Shown here piece after piece: positions 59,553 to 64,000 of a stretch of 64,000 nucleotides of DNA (its first letter is position 1; each line of letters starts with the position of its first letter). The DNA comes from Antitrichia curtipendula (taxonomy: Eukaryota > Streptophyta > Bryopsida > Hypnales > Leucodontaceae): NCBI GenBank assembly GCA_951230915.1, contig OX579638.1, positions 25,128,696 to 25,192,695 on the forward strand, read 5' to 3'. A program made the position numbers and the translations under genes. The notes beneath the pieces were generated by a model. The model saw only the letters and a list, made by a program, of their open reading frames with translations. It did no database searches and was not told the origin of the DNA.

Positions 59553-60699
59553 GTAACATAATTTCACGATGATTTGAAATTATCTCTATAGTCTAACTTT
59601 GACAACATTATAGATCTCTGTCAAATTGACAAAACCGCGGTTAGCTAAAAATTTATAAAAAATATATTTTCCATCTTTTACATGTATATTTTAGTATGAT
59701 GGGCTAACATGCTAATACCATCAACAAAATATCATTAGTAGTGGTTTGCTTAATTTCTTGTCTAATATATTCACAATTGCAAACAATCGCATCATACAAA
59801 AATATTATCCCTATAATACACATATAGAAAATATTGATACTAAAAAGTCGATGATAGTTTAAAATTTATAATATTTTAATTGTGATTTGTCATTTTTTTT
59901 TTTAACCAATAAATCAAAGTTGAAATTTTTATGTTAGTATACATAATTTTAGTGAATTACAAAAGAATCTATTAATCTAATTATAAAGTAATGTACATGA
60001 TCTTTTAGGCATTTAACCATGTAAATATTTCCATCTCACAAAGTCTCTTGTCTTTCTACTTCAAAAGAATTTTAAAATTATTATAAAAGCTATAGAATAT
60101 AAAACATCAAACTTATAGCAAAAATTTCAGTCTTGTAATAAGAATAAAGAATAAGACAATTTATTTGTTGATCCCTAAAATACAAAGATCTTCTTTTTAA
60201 AAAGCTGAAGTTTTTAAAAACAAATTTTGAATAGGTCATATGGGCACTTTATGTTTCTCAAATCTTTCTACTAACGTATACATTTTTTTTGTATAAATCT
60301 ATATTAGCGTATGTGAATATTTCTTTAGCAATACAATTGATCTTTTCAAACCAAGATTGAATCCTTTATTTTTTTAGGAATTAATGAATTAGATTTATTT
60401 ACTACATTCTAAAATAGTAAAATTCTTTGGTAGTGAGATTTGCACAGAGATAAAGAAGTCTTCAAAATTGGACTTAAATAGAGACAATAGTATTTGATGA
60501 TATTTGAAACATTATTCTTAGATCTTCCATTTAATTGCACTAAAAGCAAGAATTTAAGGTTCAATAATACTTTTATTTTGTAGATTTTTTAGAGGTCACA
60601 TTTGAATATATATATATATAATGAATTTGAAATGCTAAAGCAAAAAAAAAGAATTCAATTTCTCATCAAATCAGCTTCGTAACATTTTTGAACATCTAA
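59553..60699. other. Unassigned AT-rich stretch
   Basis: TTGATCCCTAAAATAC at about 60169 is a weak match to a TTAA-family end. A TA run lies at 60608-60622. No genes recognised. Confidence 0.4.
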
Positions 60700-60804
60700 C
60701 ACTAGAAGAATGTCAAAACTAGCATCCTAATGTTATGTTTGATGTCCAAAAAATTTGACGTTCAGTTTTTGGACGTCAGAAAAAAACATAGGTTTCTTTT
60801 AGTG
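60700..60804. mobile_element. 105-bp miniature CACTA relative
   Basis: Starts CACTAGAAGAATGTC and ends AGGTTTCTTTTAGTG. The core CAGTTTTTGGACGTCAGAAA is shared with the element at 59477. Flanks are TAA on the left and TTA on the right, and the palindrome continues outward through CATCTAA/TTAGATG, so there is no clean 3-bp duplication. Confidence 0.6.
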
Positions 60805-62105
60805 TTAGATGACTCTTTTTGTTACAATGAACATCATCACTTTTTGCAAACAATAACTAGATTAGCACCATAACAATCTTGAACAACTCATACCAATGAA
60901 TAATATCTTAATTTGTAGAAAGTCTAGAAATCAACATCACAACATTTTTAAAATTTCAATATGTTCCTTTTGCTACTATGAAGGGTATTTCAAAAAGTTC
61001 AATTTTGGTTTCCTTAGTATAGTGAAGGGTATCCTAAAAAGACCAATTCATATTCTTTATAATTCAATTATAGAAAATGAATACAATAGCTAGACTATAT
61101 GGCTGTAATTAAAACAAATTGGGCATTCATAGTAGTATGCACAAGTGGAATAAGTAGAAGGTATGAATGTGTGTCAATGTCACTAGTGAATAAAATGCCT
61201 TTCTTTTCCATTATCGTTGTCTTCTCTTATCGTTATTTATATTGCATTTGAACAATGTGCATGTTAAGATTGGTTAGAGCATTAGGAAAAACAATCAAAG
61301 TATATGTATCTACTACATTGTCTTGCAAAAAATGAAAATGTATTTATACTCTAAGTTCAAATGAAAGGCTTGGGAAGCCCAACTAACACTTTATTGTAGT
61401 GAAGGATATTTTGAATAGAGCACTTAGTTCTTTATGCTTTAAGCCTAAACTAACAAGTCGGTCACTACTAGGAATATCTTGAATAGACCAATTTTTTTGT
61501 TCTTTATATTTTAATCCTAAAATAACAAGTTTGTCACCATTGAAAATGTCTTGAATAGACCAATTTGCTCATATATTTCAATCCTAAAATGACAAATGTA
61601 TCACCATCAACAATAATACCAACATTCCTCTAACAAAATGAACAAATTAATTTCTTATGTATATATGCACTATTTAATAAAAGAAAGTTTAGAATGTTTA
61701 TTTTATTTCCTTACTATAGTAGAAGATATATTGAATATACAAGTTTACTTCTTATGTTTCAACCCTAAAATGATAAGCTCATCACCATCATCTCCAGTCC
61801 CAAAATTGTCTATAACAAAAAATATATAAACATTCTTTGTTTATACAATAATTGTTTAATAATGCATATCTTAGAAAGCTTAATCTATTATTTTACTAGA
61901 TAGAGAAGGATAAATCAAATAGGTTAGTTTATACTCCTTGTTCTAACTCTAAAATGACAAGTCCACGACAATCGTCACTAGCCCATAAATTGTCTTCTAA
62001 CAAAATGAATATATGCATTCTAGACACTTTCCTCATTCATTCATGAACCAAAAAAGTCATTCATGAGAACATGGAATTCTTTGAAAGCTCCACAATATTA
62101 CATAG
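60805..62105. other. Unassigned stretch with a diverged internal repeat
   Basis: The phrase GAATAGACCAATTT and CAATCCTAAAATGACAA recurs at about 61480, 61555, 61755 and 61945, at uneven spacing near 70-190 bp, often with AACATTC and ATCACCATC. This suggests a degenerate tandem repeat over about 61000-62000. No frame is coding. Confidence 0.45.
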
Positions 62106-63021
62106 TTAATCCTTAAAGGACCAATCTGCATTTTTTTGGCAGCATAGCGATTTTGGGCAGCTCACTATGAATGGAGTTTTTATTTTTTTTCTTTGAAATT
62201 TTCACACCATATGGGGATGACTTTTTTTTTGACCCATCAATTTTCATAACTTTTGACTACATGGTTAAAAAGTTGTTATATGATATGTAGTTGTTTTTTC
62301 TTCGGTTGGGCAATTTAGGTAGACTAAAAGAATAATTTTTTTCAAAAAAAGAAGATTGAAATTGTTTATCTAGATTTATATATACGTGAAAAGCTTTGAA
62401 TCATTCCATTTTGATTAATGAGATGAAAGTAATGAAGAGTTTTAGTTTGCAAAAAGTTATGGAATTTCTACTCTTAAATAAACTTTGAAGCCCTTTATTT
62501 AATTCAATTTTCAATATTTTGGAAATAATATAAAATCATAGGATGTAGATTGTTTATTACAACATTTCAACCATTGGAATTGGCATTTTCCAACTCCTTA
62601 ATTAAATTCTTAACAGCTTAGTATTTTGAATCATTATCTATTTTTTCTTATATGTTTTATAATTCCAAATGATCTCAAATTTTTCAAGCATGTAGCCAAC
62701 TTGTCTAGAAAAAAGAACCCAAAGAAGCATCAACATTTTGGACATTTTTTCATACAAATGTGACCTTGTGAAGTGCAACTACCCATTTTTTTGTAGAGAA
62801 AAAAAAAGTTTTTTTGCTACTCTGAACGCTAATATCTTGCAATCTATAGGGTGGAAATTTTTGAATTTTTTTCTATATCTTTTTCAAACTAGCGTACTAC
62901 AAGTTCCTATAGTTCTATTTGTTCAAAAATGTTTTTTTTTCTAAAATTTGGTACTTATACTAGAAATGGCAATTTTGGGGCGTTTTTGGTGAAAACGTAG
63001 TCAAGGAATTTTAGGAGTTAA
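62106..63021 (+). mobile_element. TTAA-family element, complete
   Basis: The 916-bp copy runs from TTAATCCTTAAAGGACC to AATTTTAGGAGTTAA, with TTAA at both borders. It is collinear with 17286-18228 and 37681-38625, including the centre TTTATTTAATTCAATTTTCAA. Confidence 0.8.
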
Positions 63022-63472
63022 CCGTGGAAGGATGCCAAGGACAAAAGATGTCCTTTTGATGGTCAAATAGGTTATGAGCATATTGAAGAATGGATAATTT
63101 TCATCCAATTTTTATTGTGCTATATCCACATCATTGAATTAAATTCAAGACAATTTTAGTTGTTCTTTTAAATTTTATATGGGATAGTTCATTGAAAAAT
63201 GATACACTATTCAATATTTTTTAATTTTTTAATTTTTTTTCCTTAAAACTTGATTTTGACATTTATAATGATTTCTTTCGGTTTAGAGAAAAATTAATAA
63301 TAACTTAGAAAGTTCAAAGTGCTTGCTATTTTGGTAAGATTAATTTTGTATTTTGTGACTTTAAAAGCTACCTTGAAAATTTTGATTTTCAAGCGAATTC
63401 AAAACTTTTAAATTTAGTATTATGTAATAAATAATTATTTTTTGTGTTTTCCTCGTCTTAGGAACACTATTG
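63022..63472. other. Unassigned AT-rich stretch
   Basis: Nothing recognised. Confidence 0.4.
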
Positions 63473-63698
63473 CATTACAAAGTTTAGAACCTATAGTTTG
63501 TCAACAATTATCGTGTAGTTACTCTGGTTTCATGGGTTTGTACATTAATTTAACAGTTATTGCATCGTTACAACGCAATAAATTGTACAGTAATGCGTCG
63601 TAATGATGCGATAACTATTAAATTAACCTGTGAACCCATGAAACAACAAGTAACCACACGATAATTGTTGACAAACTATAGGTTCTAAACTTTGTGAT
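63473..63698. repeat. 226-bp near-perfect hairpin
   Basis: The left arm from 63473 (CATTACAAAGTTTAGAACC ...) and the right arm ending 63698 are inverted copies over about 105 bp, with scattered mismatches. The small loop is around AATAAATTGTACAGTAATGC. No target duplication is clear. It could be a MITE or a source of hairpin RNA. Confidence 0.8.
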
Positions 63699-63952
63699 GT
63701 GTAGCCAGGGTAGGCAACTCATGCTCAACAATTGTTACCAAATAATTAACTATCTAGTCGCAAATGTGATTTAGCAAACGCCTTAAAGTTAAAAATATTG
63801 TTTTTTCCAAACAAAATAATAATTATTGAAAAATTAATACCCCGAAAAGTTATTGCATCTATTTTTAGAAATATTTTTGCCAACACTAGAATAGCGGATA
63901 CAATAGTAGCACTACTTTAAAAGAATTTGTTTACAACTCTAATATCTATTCA

Positions 63953-64000
63953 CTAGTAGAAATGTTGTCCAATGTGACATGTCTTCAATGACTAAATGTC
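63953..64000. mobile_element. Possible CACTA left end at window edge
   Basis: CACTAGTAGAAATGTTGTCC resembles the CACTAGAAGAAA ends seen elsewhere in the window. The window ends before any further evidence. Confidence 0.3.

Overview
The window looks like AT-rich, repeat-dominated intergenic DNA from the nuclear genome of a land plant. The reasons are long TA and CA microsatellites, CACTA-type transposon ends with 3-bp target duplications, a tRNA-derived SINE with A and B boxes, Stowaway-like terminal motifs, and splice-like GT/AG borders beside short coding-like fragments. I could not place the lineage further. I see no intact protein-coding gene, no rRNA, no convincing tRNA gene and no CRISPR array. 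A run of 200 N marks an assembly gap at 51562-51761.

The main structural signal is a large family of non-autonomous elements whose ends are inverted copies of TTAACCCCTAAAGG. About 20 full, partial or decayed copies are spread over the whole window (type copy 17286-18228). They fall into at least three interior types: about 940 bp, about 590-840 bp, and a 586-bp type present twice. All share the terminal motif and a TTAA at each border. Copies have inserted into TTAA sites inside other copies (16313-16899 and 28046-29270), which supports TTAA as the target. TTAA targets with CCC ends resemble piggyBac-like or Kolobok-like DNA transposons, but no transposase is visible here, so the superfamily is inference.

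Other mobile elements: a 1072-bp CACTA element with TSD AAT (7468-8539) carrying a nested foldback element and a SINE; a 73-bp miniature CACTA element with TSD ATG (59477-59549) and a 105-bp relative (60700-60804); a family beginning AGGTAG with TA target duplications, whose border at 36594-37002 is confirmed by an empty related site at about 35520; and several long foldbacks (1389-1964, 7796-8122, 37008-37470, 63473-63698). A separate dispersed repeat with a TATCC-rich tract occurs three times (12765, 39560, 55890), and two of the three copies lie beside coding-like fragments.

Coding-like remnants are short and broken: 9201-9684 (+, two in-frame stops and a frame change), 39837-40076 (+, one in-frame stop), 56444-56589 (-, frame change at an A7 run), plus exon-like pieces at 2180-2266, 10654-10729 and 27097-27227. 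I do not recognise their families. Three long blocks show strong strand asymmetry: C-poor at 2870-4260, G-poor at 43440-44940 and 48960-51540. Everything else is unassigned AT-rich sequence, probably decayed transposon remains.
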